Assembly (NCBI GenBank): GCA_958295765.1
Contig: CATQHB010000002.1
Span: forward strand, 2,096,091 to 2,160,090
Source of the DNA: an uncultured Dehalococcoidia bacterium
Lineage (GTDB): Bacteria > Chloroflexota > Dehalococcoidia > Lucifugimonadales > UBA3495
Length of the DNA stretch: 64,000 bases
Direction: 5' to 3'
The first letter of the stretch is position 1. Each line of letters begins with the position of its first letter. Below are positions 43,878 to 54,669 of this stretch, one piece after another. The translations under genes were made by a program, and so were the position numbers. Under the pieces are notes generated by a model that did not search any database, was not told the origin of the DNA, and worked only from the letters and a program-made list of their open reading frames with translations.

Positions 43878-44636
43878 CTAGCGGGCGGCGGTGGCTGGTT
43901 GATGCGCCATTAGGAAGTCGCGCACCTGGGTTATCGTCTGGGCTTTCAGGCCCTCTTCCTCTTTCCAGGGGTAGGCCGTTACCTGGGCTTTTGGCGCCAA
44001 CTCCACCAGGTCCATAGCCGCCTCATAGGAGTGGGACGGTGTGTCGTCGGGCATAACCAGCATCGGCGTCGGGCAGGAGCGGGCAAAGTCCCGGGACACG
44101 CAGTACATAAAGTCCGGCTGCAACCGGTAAAGGTTGTGCAGGTACTGTTCGACAATCTCCATCGTTACCTCAGGCCGCTGGGCGCACAGTTCCGGCCCCC
44201 AGCTACTGATGCCGGAGTTATACATCGAGTCCGGCGTGGCCCGGGCGTGGCCTACCGGCTGGCAGAGCACGGCGGCCAGGACCCGCTCCGGCGCCCGTTC
44301 CATCAGCTTCATTGCAAAGGGGCCGCCGATGCAGTAGCCCATAAAGAAGAACTCCCCGATGCCGAGGTGGTCCATCAGCCCCAGTTGGTCGTCAGCGAAG
44401 GCTCCCCAGGGGTCATTGACCTGCACCGGCCCGGTGGACTCGCCGCCAATGGCGTTGCGCTGGTCCATGGTAATGCAGCGGAAGTCGTTCTTGAACTCTT
44501 CCATGGCGTTGAACACCTGCCGGGGCCAACCACTGGCAACGGAGTTCAAGCCCCCGCCGGGGGTTACCAGCAGCGGGAACCCGGAGCCAACCTCTTCGTA
44601 GTGGATGCGGACATCACCTTTAGTATAAAACGGCAT
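43878..44636 (-). CDS. Alpha/beta hydrolase with Cys in the nucleophile position
   Basis: A 252-aa alpha/beta-hydrolase-fold protein with GGAGGA before the ATG. The nucleophile elbow reads FFMGYCIGGPFAM, so Cys replaces the usual Ser. Dienelactone hydrolases use such a Cys. Other features are LLVTPGGGLNS (oxyanion loop) and a His candidate near the C terminus that is not clear. Reaction unknown. Confidence 0.8.
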   Translation of the reverse strand: MPFYTKGDVRIHYEEVGSGFPLLVTPGGGLNSVASGWPRQVFNAMEEFKNDFRCITMDQRNAIGGESTGPVQVNDPWGAFADDQLGLMDHLGIGEFFFMGYCIGGPFAMKLMERAPERVLAAVLCQPVGHARATPDSMYNSGISSWGPELCAQRPEVTMEIVEQYLHNLYRLQPDFMYCVSRDFARSCPTPMLVMPDDTPSHSYEAAMDLVELAPKAQVTAYPWKEEEGLKAQTITQVRDFLMAHQPATAAR

Positions 44637-44777
44637 TGCAATCCTCCTTCTATACCCCGATACCGGGGGGTCAAGGCAATTGTAACTTGGGCCGCCGGGT
44701 TGTCAAGGCAAGGGTTGCGGGGCAAGGTAATCGCATCCTAACCAGGCCAACACAGGCAACCGTCGGCAACCCAAGAA

Positions 44778-44981
44778 CCGTCGTTCCGGCGAAAGCCGGA
44801 ATCCAGGAAATCCTTTGGGAAAGAGCATACCGGCTACCGAGGATTCTGGATTCCGGCTTTCGCCGGAACGACAGGTGTTGATTATGCAATTGCCTTGGGT
44901 TATCAAGGCCGGCGCAAAATCCGCTCATGGTGAGCCGGTCGAACATCTACCCCGTCCTTCGACAAGCTCAGGATGAGCGGA
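44778..44981. repeat. Family A element and family B pair
   Basis: Family A at 44778-44874 with left arm GTAATCGCATCCTAACCAGG at about 44726, then a B pair at about 44921-44981. The gap 44637-45268 also contains the thiC promoter and riboswitch. Confidence 0.86.
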
Positions 44982-45034
44982 GTATTTGCTCCAACGGCGA
45001 TAACCCAAAGAACTTGACCGCCCAAAACCTTATG

Positions 45035-45063
45035 TTGACATCCCCCTTTATACCCCATACAAT
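45035..45063 (+). promoter_or_regulatory. Sigma-70 promoter of thiC
   Basis: TTGACA (45035-45040) and TACAAT (45058-45063) are spaced by exactly 17 bp. Transcription would begin about 45070, just before the riboswitch. Confidence 0.75.
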
Positions 45064-45097
45064 TAGCCCCAACTTAACAACCTATTCGGGCCAAGGC

Positions 45098-47029
<1,932 letters not shown>

Positions 47030-47044
47030 CCGGCAACCTTCCGG

Positions 47045-47080
47045 TTTATCCACGAAGATGCACGAAGAATCACGAAGGGA
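47045..47080. repeat. CACGAAG repeat, left copy
   Basis: TTTATCCACGAAGATGCACG and ...AATCACGAAGGGA. Its inverted counterpart is at 47528-47562, so a retropepsin-like gene is bracketed by the pair. A further half copy (ATCGTGGTTCTTCGTGTTTA) lies at 47091-47110. Confidence 0.75.
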
Positions 47081-47140
47081 AAGAACAGCTATCGTGGTTC
47101 TTCGTGTTTATAGTGGAAAGGCATTTTTCGGGAGGTTATG

Positions 47141-47536
47141 ATGGGAACCTTTAGTCACCCTATTGAGGTTTTTTCCTCTGATGGCCGCCGCTCCATGACC
47201 GTCGACGCGCTGGTGGATACTGGTTCCACCTATACCTGCTTGCCCGGTTCGGTATTGCGCGAATTGGGTATTTTCCCTGTTCGGCGAGTCCAGTCCAAGT
47301 TGGCTGACGGTAGCGTGATTGATGACTACCTCGGCGAGGCCAGAGTCAGACTACAGGGCGTTGAATCGACGACCATTGTAATTTTTGCCGAAGAATCGGC
47401 CCCGGCTCTGTTGGGAGCCTACACCCTTGAAGGGTCTCTATTGGTAGTTGACCCGGTGGAGTTGCGCTTGGTTCCGACCATAGCCCTGAAAATGACCCGC
47501 TCCAACCCGCAATTATATGCGACAAAATCTTCGTGA
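47141..47536 (+). CDS. Retropepsin-like aspartyl protease family protein
   Basis: A 131-aa protein with GGAGG 5 bp upstream of ATG 47141. The motif ALVDTGSTYTCLP is the retroviral-type aspartic protease active site (DTGS), followed by the flap-like ADGSVIDDYLGEARV and the hydrophobic second motif LLGAYTLEG. As a single-domain protein it would act as a dimer. Substrate unknown. The last codons overlap an inverted repeat that also occurs upstream. Confidence 0.78.
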   Translation: MGTFSHPIEVFSSDGRRSMTVDALVDTGSTYTCLPGSVLRELGIFPVRRVQSKLADGSVIDDYLGEARVRLQGVESTTIVIFAEESAPALLGAYTLEGSLLVVDPVELRLVPTIALKMTRSNPQLYATKSS

Positions 47537-47562
47537 AACTTCGTGTCCCTTCGTGGATAATT
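47528..47562. repeat. CACGAAG repeat, right copy
   Basis: TCTTCGTGAAACTTCGTGTC followed by CCTTCGTGGATAATT is roughly the reverse complement of 47045-47080. It overlaps the 3-prime end of the retropepsin-like gene. Confidence 0.75.
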
Positions 47563-47588
47563 CAATAATCCCGGTCAGGAGTTAAGGA

Positions 47589-48668
47589 ATGGAAAAACAT
47601 GACCTGGGCGTCGCCGTAGTCGGTTCGGGGCGCATCGGAACCCTGCGGGCTAACATGGCCTCCCGCCATCCCTCGGTGCGCTTTCTGGCCGTTTCCGACA
47701 TTGACCCGGAGCGGGCCGGAGTGTTGGGCCAGCAGGTGAACGCCGACTTCACTTCCAGCGACAACTACCGGATAATCTCCCACCCGGAAGTGAACGCGGT
47801 GGTGGTCTCCACGCCGGAGCATGAGCACGTAACGCCAATTTTGCAGGCGTTGGAACTGGGCAAGCCGGTCTTTGTGGAAAAACCCCTGGCCCTGACCCTG
47901 GAGGACACGGACCAAATCGTTGAAGCGGTGGAACGTACCGGCGTGGAACTGCGGATTGGCTATTCCCGCCGCCATGACCGCCGGTGGATGCTGGCTAAAG
48001 AGCAGATTGCCCAGGGACGGCTGGGCGGCATCATCGGCATCCAGTCCCGGGTCTATAACTCCCGCGCCCACATGATGGAAATTCTGAAGCGTTCCCCGGA
48101 GGCAACGCCGGTGCTGGACGCCTTGACCTACTATGTGGATATGGCCTGCTGGTATCTGGACGGCGTGCCGCCGGTGGAGGTCGTCGCTAGAGGCAACTAT
48201 CGCCTCTACAAGGAGATGGGGCATGACATCCACGACGTAACCTGGGCCATCATCACCTTTGAGAACGGCTGCCTGGTCAACCTGGGCATCTGCTACGCCC
48301 TGCCGGCCCGGTATCCTACCTACGGCCAGAGCGCCCGGTTTGAGGTGCTGGGCGAGGACGGCGTAATCGTCCTGGACATGGACAACAAGGACAGCTTCCT
48401 GTTCACCGACAAGGGCGTCCCCCACGCCTACGTCCCCGACCATTACGTTGACGCCCTCTTTATGCAGAGCAACTCCTCCGGGGATTGGGCCATGGGCGAA
48501 TACTGGGGGCCGATTGCCAACGAAACCCGCTCCTGGCTGGACCACCTGGCCGCCGGAACCCCCTGCTCCCACACCACCGCCCGGGAAGGACGGCGCACGG
48601 TAGAGGTAACCCTGGCAATCGAGGAAGCAGCCCGGTCGGGACAACCGGTAAAACTGTCGGGGCGGTAG
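47589..48668 (+). CDS. Gfo/Idh/MocA-family oxidoreductase
   Basis: A 359-aa NAD(P)-dependent dehydrogenase of the inositol 2-dehydrogenase/glucose-fructose oxidoreductase family. GSGRIGTLRANMA is the cofactor-binding motif, VVVSTPEHEHVTP and FVEKPLALT follow in the Rossmann domain (EKP with catalytic Lys), and the C-terminal alpha/beta domain ends near 359. It probably oxidises a polyol or sugar. AGGAGTTAAGGA lies ahead of ATG 47589. Confidence 0.92.
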   Translation: MEKHDLGVAVVGSGRIGTLRANMASRHPSVRFLAVSDIDPERAGVLGQQVNADFTSSDNYRIISHPEVNAVVVSTPEHEHVTPILQALELGKPVFVEKPLALTLEDTDQIVEAVERTGVELRIGYSRRHDRRWMLAKEQIAQGRLGGIIGIQSRVYNSRAHMMEILKRSPEATPVLDALTYYVDMACWYLDGVPPVEVVARGNYRLYKEMGHDIHDVTWAIITFENGCLVNLGICYALPARYPTYGQSARFEVLGEDGVIVLDMDNKDSFLFTDKGVPHAYVPDHYVDALFMQSNSSGDWAMGEYWGPIANETRSWLDHLAAGTPCSHTTAREGRRTVEVTLAIEEAARSGQPVKLSGR

Positions 48669-48730
48669 CCGGTTGCGGTACGGCCTATGCCCGGAAACCG
48701 TAACGCCACCAAGACGCTGAACGGAAAGTT

Positions 48731-49075
48731 ATGAGCGCTACCGAACTAGTACTCAGTCTGTTGAGTTGGCTGTGGGGCAACCCATGGGCCATTTTCGTGG
48801 TGTTCTTCGTTGTGGTAGGACTGGCCCTGTGGGCCAGAAGGGTCTTTTCACCCGACTATTTCTACGTCCGGGGCTTGCCCCGCTGTAATAAGTGCCTTGA
48901 CGGAACCAAATCCAAACACAAAGTTGCCTACCAGAGCCGGGAGATGGCAGCCGGCGCAGCGGAGCGATACCAGCGGAAATACGGTCGCCAGTGGCCCTAT
49001 CGCGCCGAGTGCGGTTACTGGCACCTCACTTCTCAGAACCCCGGTGCACCCCGCCGCAGGAGCGTGAGGCGATAA
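48731..49075 (+). CDS. Small membrane protein with Cys-rich domain
   Basis: A 114-aa protein. Residues about 18-37 are a membrane helix (IFVVFFVVVGLALWARRVF). The cytoplasmic part has CNKC, a helix KHKVAYQSREMAAGAAERYQ and RAECGYWHLTSQ, resembling the short zinc-ribbon-like modules ending in WHLTS. Only three Cys are present, so metal binding is uncertain. Function unknown. Confidence 0.65.
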   Translation: MSATELVLSLLSWLWGNPWAIFVVFFVVVGLALWARRVFSPDYFYVRGLPRCNKCLDGTKSKHKVAYQSREMAAGAAERYQRKYGRQWPYRAECGYWHLTSQNPGAPRRRSVRR

Positions 49076-49211
49076 CGGGGGCGATGGAGGCGGCGGCAAG
49101 ATACGGGCTTCCGGTGAAGTCCTCTCGCCGGTAACTGAAACGGTATGGGAATAAAGTAAGGGGCCGGTTTGACCGGCCCCTACGCCATCTTCAAGAGAAC
49201 CCGGCTCCCAT

Positions 49212-49799
49212 CTATTGCCCCAAAAGGCCCTTCAACTTATCGACGCCTTCCTCAGCTTTCTCAATGCCAGCGTCAATACCGGACGGAATAAGCTGGGTGT
49301 CAATCCCGGTCAGTTCCGCGTCAAAGGACGCATCGGCAAGGATAACCTGCTCATCCACCACGTTACTGCCATCAATAAGCAATCGGAAGGGCAAAGCCGC
49401 TTGAACCCTCCCGCTAATTGGCGGCCTGGATACCTGAAATTCGACGCTCCCGGTCGCTATGACTATCTGGTTGCCCGCGCCGTCGGGCGTGGCAGTTGAA
49501 AAAGTCCAAGTCAAATGCTCGTTGATCCGGTCTTCAATCCACTCCCCACCCAATTCCGTGAGCACCTTGCCTTCCAGCCCTTCCTTACCGAGGGTGCCCA
49601 GGATAAATCCAGCAATTTCTTCCCCGGCGGCGTCCACATTATCTACGGCCCATTTCCGCGCAACTTCTTCCGGCGTTGGCCCGGGAATCAGTAAAAAGAT
49701 GACCACCGCAATAACGCCAACGCCCAGAACGGCAGCCAGGATTATGAAAAGTCTGGAGTTACGGCGGGGATTCCCGGTATGACCCGGTTCGACATTCAT
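49212..49799 (-). CDS. Membrane-anchored protein of unknown function
   Basis: A 195-aa protein. After a short basic N terminus (RRNSRLFIILAAVLGVG) there is one membrane helix at about 17-39 and a C-terminal extracytoplasmic domain. The domain begins PTPEEVARKWAVDNVDAAGEEIAGFILG and contains a beta-rich lipocalin-like stretch (TWTFSTATPDGAGNQIVIATGSVEF). No family recognised. Confidence 0.65.
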   Translation of the reverse strand: MNVEPGHTGNPRRNSRLFIILAAVLGVGVIAVVIFLLIPGPTPEEVARKWAVDNVDAAGEEIAGFILGTLGKEGLEGKVLTELGGEWIEDRINEHLTWTFSTATPDGAGNQIVIATGSVEFQVSRPPISGRVQAALPFRLLIDGSNVVDEQVILADASFDAELTGIDTQLIPSGIDAGIEKAEEGVDKLKGLLGQ

Positions 49800-49954
49800 C
49801 AGTTTCCCTTTCCTCCCGCAAATTATTTCGAGCAGCCGAGTTCATCCGAGCCGGCACGCAAACGAAGCCATTACAAGATAACGCAGGCAAATCGGATTTT
49901 CAATCTCACCCTTGCCAAGACAATCGCATTTTGGCTATTGGCTCCAAGTATCAA

Positions 49955-50051
49955 CCGTCGTTCCGGCGAAAGCCGGAATCCAGGAAATCCCCCGGAAAAG
50001 AGCGTGCCGGCTACCGAGAGTTCTGGATTCCGGCTTTCGCCAGAACGACGG
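49955..50051. repeat. Family A element
   Basis: Full 97-bp family A copy with one mismatch in the right end. It lies in the 367-bp gap between the membrane-anchored protein and the Uma2 genes, which has no other feature. Confidence 0.88.
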
Positions 50052-50166
50052 TATTATTGGAATGACGGTACTATTACTCCCCGCACCATCCTTGAATAAA
50101 CCGCCCCGGCCCTTTATCATCAGAGACGGTAATTGAAATACCCTTTTCCACAAGCCAGGTGTCGCT

Positions 50167-50847
50167 ATGACTACGGAGATAAGGGGCCAAGCCCCGGCCA
50201 CCGCAACCGTAACCGCCGCAACCGCGCCGCCCCAACCGGCGCCGCCAGTCCGGGAAACCCGCAAGTTCACGGTGGCGGAATACTACCGGATGGCCGAGGT
50301 GGGCATTCTGCGCCCCGACGAGCGGGTCGAACTCATTGAGGGAGAAATTATCCTTATGCCGCCGATCGGCCCCCGCCACGCCGGCGATGTAATCCGTTCC
50401 ATCCGCCTCTTTTCCCGCTTGGACGACGACCGTTTCGTCATCCAAATCCAGAATCCCCTCCATCTGGCAGACCAATCTGAGCCGGAACCGGATGTTATGC
50501 TCTTGCGTCCCCGGGCAGACGATTATACCGCCTCCCATCCCACTCCCGCCGATGTCCTGCTGGTCATTGAGGTGGCGGACAGCAGCTTGGACTATGACCG
50601 GGAGGTTAAAGCCCAGATCTACGGGAGGGCCGGAGTGCCGGAAACCCTGGTGCTGAACCTGCCCGAGGATTGCATTGAAGGGTTTGACCAACCGGGGCCG
50701 GAGGGATACGCCCACCATACCATCTACCGCCGGGGCGACCGCATCCGGCCGGTATCCCTGCCCGACCTGGAGTTGGCGGTGGCGGATTTACTGCCGCCCC
50801 CACCGGCCGAACCGGAAACGGTAGAACCGGAAACCCCGGCGGCCTGA
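50167..50847 (+). CDS. Uma2-family endonuclease, copy 1
   Basis: A 226-aa protein of the Uma2/DUF820 family, a PD-(D/E)XK-fold group that is abundant in Chloroflexota and cyanobacteria. EEYYRMAE-type start (TVAEYYRMAEVGIL), ERVELIEGEIILMPPIG, then EPDVMLL and LLVIEVADSSLDYDREVKAQIYGRAG contain the expected Asp, Glu and Lys. Biological role is unknown. Copy 2 lies 751 bp downstream with 217 of 226 residues identical. Confidence 0.88.
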   Translation: MTTEIRGQAPATATVTAATAPPQPAPPVRETRKFTVAEYYRMAEVGILRPDERVELIEGEIILMPPIGPRHAGDVIRSIRLFSRLDDDRFVIQIQNPLHLADQSEPEPDVMLLRPRADDYTASHPTPADVLLVIEVADSSLDYDREVKAQIYGRAGVPETLVLNLPEDCIEGFDQPGPEGYAHHTIYRRGDRIRPVSLPDLELAVADLLPPPPAEPETVEPETPAA

Positions 50848-50917
50848 CCAAACCGATACAGACTCTCCTCTAAAGAGCCGGGCATCGCCCAACCTTTTCC
50901 AACAGCCAGGTGTCGCT

Positions 50918-51598
50918 ATGACTACGGAAATAAGGGGCCAAACACCGGCCACCGCAATCGCAACCGCCGCAACCGCGCCGCCCCAACCGGCGCCGCCAGT
51001 CCGGGAAACCCGCAAGTTCACGGTGGCGGAATACTACCGGATGGCCGAGGTGGGCATCCTGCGCCCCGACGAACGGGTCGAACTCATTGAGGGAGAACTT
51101 ATCCTTATGCCGCCGATCGGCCCCCGCCATGCCGGCGATGTAATCCGTTCCATCCGCCTCTTTTCCCGCTTGGACGACGACCGTTTTGTCATCCAAATCC
51201 AGAATCCACTCCATCTGGCAGAGCAATCTGAGCCGGAACCGGATGTTATGCTCCTGCGTCCCCGGGCAGACGATTATACCGCCTCCCATCCCACTCCCGC
51301 CGATGTCCTGCTGGTCATTGAGGTGGCGGATAGCAGCCTGGACTATGACCGGGCGGTTAAAGCCCAGATCTACGGCAGAGCCGGCATACCGGAAACTCTG
51401 GTGTTGAACCTGCCCGAGGATTGCATTGAGGGGTTTGACCAGCCGGGGCCGGAGGGATACGCCCGCCACACCATCTACCGGCGGGGCGACATTATCCGGC
51501 CGGTATCCCTGCCCGACCTGGAGTTGGCCGTAGCGGATTTACTGCCGCCCCCGCCGGCCGAACCGGAAACGGTAGAACCGGAAACCCCGGCGGCCTGA
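50918..51598 (+). CDS. Uma2-family endonuclease, copy 2
   Basis: Tandem duplicate of the preceding gene, 226 aa, differing at 9 positions, for example Asp/Glu near residue 100 and Glu-to-Ala at YDRAVKAQ. The upstream leader (AGCCAGGTGTCGCTATGACTAC) is duplicated as well, showing that the unit copied is about 750 bp. Key PD-(D/E)XK residues (EPDVML, IEVADS, K in VKAQ) are retained, so both may be active. Confidence 0.88.
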   Translation: MTTEIRGQTPATAIATAATAPPQPAPPVRETRKFTVAEYYRMAEVGILRPDERVELIEGELILMPPIGPRHAGDVIRSIRLFSRLDDDRFVIQIQNPLHLAEQSEPEPDVMLLRPRADDYTASHPTPADVLLVIEVADSSLDYDRAVKAQIYGRAGIPETLVLNLPEDCIEGFDQPGPEGYARHTIYRRGDIIRPVSLPDLELAVADLLPPPPAEPETVEPETPAA

Positions 51599-51653
51599 AC
51601 GGGCCGCCGGTTTCAGCCCTCAAATCCGGGCCGGTACAGCCCATCCCCCGAAC

Positions 51654-52427
51654 CTACCCCAACCGCTCCAAAGTCTGGTCTTCAATCCCCGGCATAATCC
51701 AAATGGGGCGCGGCGGGTTGTCGATGGTCAGGTTGGGGTCGTTCAAGTCCAGGCCGGAGACGGTCATTTTGACCTCTTCCACGTACTCGATTTCCCCTTT
51801 CACGATTCGGAAGGGGCGGTCGTGGCCGGGGTAGATAAGGTCGGCCTGTTCTACGATGCGGTCAATGCTCTGGGTGGCCTCTTTCTCGTTCCAGAACACC
51901 AGGGGATTTTTCCGGGTCAGGGCCACGGCGGAGTAGTGCAGTACGTCGCCGGTAACGGCGCATAGCCCCTGGGCCGTTTCCACCAGCACCGACACGCTGC
52001 CCGGCGAGTGGCCCGGCGTGTGCATCAGGGTAACGCCGGGTTCGATTACATGACCCTCTTCCACTTCCTCTACCTTGGGCTGGAACTCAATCATCGCCCC
52101 GGACCAGGCCGGCGTAGCCCAATCGTTGCGGTGGGGCTTATGGGCGTACTTCCGCTCCAGGGGATGCACCAGCATCGGGGCGTGCTGGAACAGGTCATAG
52201 TTCTGGCTGTGGTCCCAATGGGCGTGGCTCATCACCGTAACGTCGATGTCCTCCGGGGTCAGGCCCCTGGCGGCCAGGGCATTTTCCAGGGCGGTGCGGC
52301 GCCCTACGTGGCCTACGTCCACCAGAATACGCTTTTCACCTTCAATCAGCAGCACGGAGCAAAACCCCACCACGCCTACGTCGGTGCGCAGGGGGCTGCC
52401 GTGCAACAGCACACTAAGTTCCGGCAT
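51654..52427 (-). CDS. Metallo-beta-lactamase-fold hydrolase
   Basis: A 257-aa MBL-fold protein. I use ATG 52427 with GAGGAG upstream; the long ORF extension upstream is repeat-derived. Metal ligands are in SHAHWDHSQ (HxHxDH), HTPGHSPGS, TGDVLHYS and IYPGHDRP. MBL-fold hydrolases of this sort cleave lactones, thioesters or other esters; substrate unknown. Confidence 0.9.
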   Translation of the reverse strand: MPELSVLLHGSPLRTDVGVVGFCSVLLIEGEKRILVDVGHVGRRTALENALAARGLTPEDIDVTVMSHAHWDHSQNYDLFQHAPMLVHPLERKYAHKPHRNDWATPAWSGAMIEFQPKVEEVEEGHVIEPGVTLMHTPGHSPGSVSVLVETAQGLCAVTGDVLHYSAVALTRKNPLVFWNEKEATQSIDRIVEQADLIYPGHDRPFRIVKGEIEYVEEVKMTVSGLDLNDPNLTIDNPPRPIWIMPGIEDQTLERLG

Positions 52428-52518
52428 TATAATTCTCCTCTTATCCCGGCATATTTGGTAAATCGGGCTAGAGTGTAATTGTCCGGGAAACCGGTTGTCA
52501 ATTTGCGTCTTTTTACCA

Positions 52519-52691
52519 GGGCGATTGCGTCTTAACCAGGGCAACTCAGGCAACCGTCGGCAACCCAAGCAACCGTCGTTCCGGCGAAAGCCGGAATCCA
52601 GGAAATCCCCCGGAAAAGAGCGAGCCGGCTGCCGAACATTCTGGATTCCGGCTTTCGCCGGAACGACGGGTTTATGCGGCGATTGCCCTGG
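52519..52691. repeat. Family A element with both outer ends
   Basis: Left arm CAGGGCGATTGCGTCTTAAC (about 52518), 97-bp A palindrome 52573-52669, and right end GCGGCGATTGCCCTGG (52676-52691). Shows the full composite structure most clearly. Confidence 0.88.
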
Positions 52692-52733
52692 CTCTATGGC
52701 CGGGTGGTTGCAAAACCCGCGCCAAGCACAAAA

Positions 52734-52807
52734 TCCGCTCATGGTGAGCCTGTCGAACCATCCGCCTCTATCCGACGGTTCGTCCTTCGACAAGCTCAGG
52801 ATGAGCG
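52734..52807. repeat. Family B pair
   Basis: CCGCTCATGGTGAGCCTGTC and CTTCGACAAGCTCAGGATGA half-sites in convergent orientation. They are in the gap before the second ThDP enzyme. Confidence 0.86.
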
Positions 52808-52926
52808 GGGATAGGAGACAACTCGACTTTGCCCGCCCCCGGTTGTGAAATGCCCCGGTTGACTGTAGCTAGGGATAATGCTAATGTTCAGCCGTTAAAG
52901 GGAAGGAATAAATTGGAGGTTTCACT

Positions 52927-54600
52927 ATGCCCAGGATGACCGGAGCCAGGTTTGTAGCGGAAACTTTTAAGGGCTATGGCCTGACCCATGTATTTTACGT
53001 CCCCTCAATCGCCCGCCGCATACTGGCGGAAATGGAAATAGTGGGAATTGAGCGGGTGGTGGCCCACGGGGAAAAGGCCGCCGCTTATATGGCCGACGGC
53101 TATGCCCGCGCCGCCAACGGCCCGGCCGTCTGCATGGCCCAATCGGTGGGCGCGGCCAACCTGGCGGCGGGCCTGCAAGACCCCTTCCTCGGCCTCTCCC
53201 CGGTCATCGCCATCACCGGCCACCGGCCCCTGTCCCACCAGTACCGCAACTCCTACCAGGAAATCGAGCATTTCCGCCCCTTCAGCTCCACCACCAAATA
53301 CAGCGTGGCGGTGGACACGGTGGAGCAGTTGCCCCACCTGCTGCGACAAGCCTTTCGGGAAGCCACCTCCGGCGCCCCCGGCCCGGTGCACATGGACTTT
53401 ATGGGCATCCAGGGCGAGGTTATCGAGAACGGCGAGGCCGACCTGGACGTGATTATTGAGGAGGACTTTATGAAACGCTCCTCCCTGCGCCCGGAGCCGG
53501 GGCCGGAAAAGATTCGGGAAACGGTGCAGGCGCTGACCGAAGCCCGCCGGCCGGTGATTATCGCCGGCGGCGGCGTTACCTCCTCCGGCGCCCAGGCCGA
53601 AGTGGTGCAACTGGCCGAAATGCTCAACATTCCCGTCGCCACCTCCCTCAACGCCAAAGGCACCATACCGGAAAATCATCCCCTGTCCGTCGGCGTTTGC
53701 GGCGCCTACTCCCGCTGGTGCGCCAACCGGGTGGTAGCCGAGGCGGATTTGGCGATATTTATCGGCAGCCATACCGGGAGCCAGGTAACCCTGGACTGGC
53801 GGATTCCCCAGCCGGGTACGCCGGTCATCCAGATTGACATTGACCCCTCGGAGTTGGGCCGCAGCTACCCCACCCGGGTCGCGCTGCACGGCGACGCCAA
53901 GGCCACGGTAGGCCGCCTGGTGGAGGCCCTGGAACCCCTGGGGCCGCGGGCCGAGTGGGTCAACCGGGTCCGGCAGTTGGTTCAGGAATGGCGGGACGAA
54001 GTGGCCCCGGACTTTCATTCCGACGCCCAGCCGATCCGCCCGGAACGGCTGTGCCAGGAGTTCACCGATAACCTGCCCTCGGACGCTATGCTGGTGTCGG
54101 ACACCGGCCACGCCGGAATCTGGACCGGGGGCTATATTGACCTGAACCACCCCGACCAGAGCTTTATCCGGGCGGCCGGTTCCCTGGGCTGGGCCTTGCC
54201 GGCGGCCCTGGGCGCCAAGTGCGCCATCCCCGACCGGCCGGTAGTGGCTTTCACCGGCGACGGCGGGTTCTGGTATCACATCGCCGAGTTGGAAACGGCC
54301 GCCCGCTACGGGATCAACGCCGTCATCGTGGTCAACGACAACCAATCCCTGAACCAGTGCCGGGTGGGGGATGAGCGGGTATATGCCAACTATCCCGGCG
54401 GCGACTCCGACTCGATGTGGCAGTTCACCGACGTGGACTTGTCCAAAGTGGCCGAGTCCATGGGCTGCTTTGGCCTGCGGGTAACCGACCCGGCCCGCAT
54501 CCCCGCCGCCATCGAGGAGGCCCTGGCCTCGGGCCGCCCGGCGGTGGTGGACGTAGTATCGGATATGGACGTGGTGGCCCCGCCACCCTGGGGGCCGTAG
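52927..54600 (+). CDS. Thiamin-diphosphate-dependent enzyme, acetolactate synthase-like, second paralog
   Basis: A 557-aa ThDP enzyme with GGAGG before ATG 52927. The PYR-domain Glu is in VAHGEKAAAYMADGYARA, and the PP domain has FTGDGGFWYHIAELETA...IVVNDNQS, the canonical GDG-to-NDN metal/ThDP motif. It is clearly different from the paralog at 7924 and may use another 2-keto acid. No small subunit is adjacent. RmuC follows 70 bp downstream. Confidence 0.87.
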   Translation: MPRMTGARFVAETFKGYGLTHVFYVPSIARRILAEMEIVGIERVVAHGEKAAAYMADGYARAANGPAVCMAQSVGAANLAAGLQDPFLGLSPVIAITGHRPLSHQYRNSYQEIEHFRPFSSTTKYSVAVDTVEQLPHLLRQAFREATSGAPGPVHMDFMGIQGEVIENGEADLDVIIEEDFMKRSSLRPEPGPEKIRETVQALTEARRPVIIAGGGVTSSGAQAEVVQLAEMLNIPVATSLNAKGTIPENHPLSVGVCGAYSRWCANRVVAEADLAIFIGSHTGSQVTLDWRIPQPGTPVIQIDIDPSELGRSYPTRVALHGDAKATVGRLVEALEPLGPRAEWVNRVRQLVQEWRDEVAPDFHSDAQPIRPERLCQEFTDNLPSDAMLVSDTGHAGIWTGGYIDLNHPDQSFIRAAGSLGWALPAALGAKCAIPDRPVVAFTGDGGFWYHIAELETAARYGINAVIVVNDNQSLNQCRVGDERVYANYPGGDSDSMWQFTDVDLSKVAESMGCFGLRVTDPARIPAAIEEALASGRPAVVDVVSDMDVVAPPPWGP

Positions 54601-54669
54601 GGGGCATCAGGGGCAGTCGCAACCTGCCCCCCGGTTTCCCCAAAGCTAGGAAAGGACAGGAGCAAAGCT

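Noticed and set aside
52428-52793. Upstream extension of the MBL-fold hydrolase ORF
   Set aside because: The extra 122 residues derive from family A and B repeats; ATG 52427 has GAGGAG.
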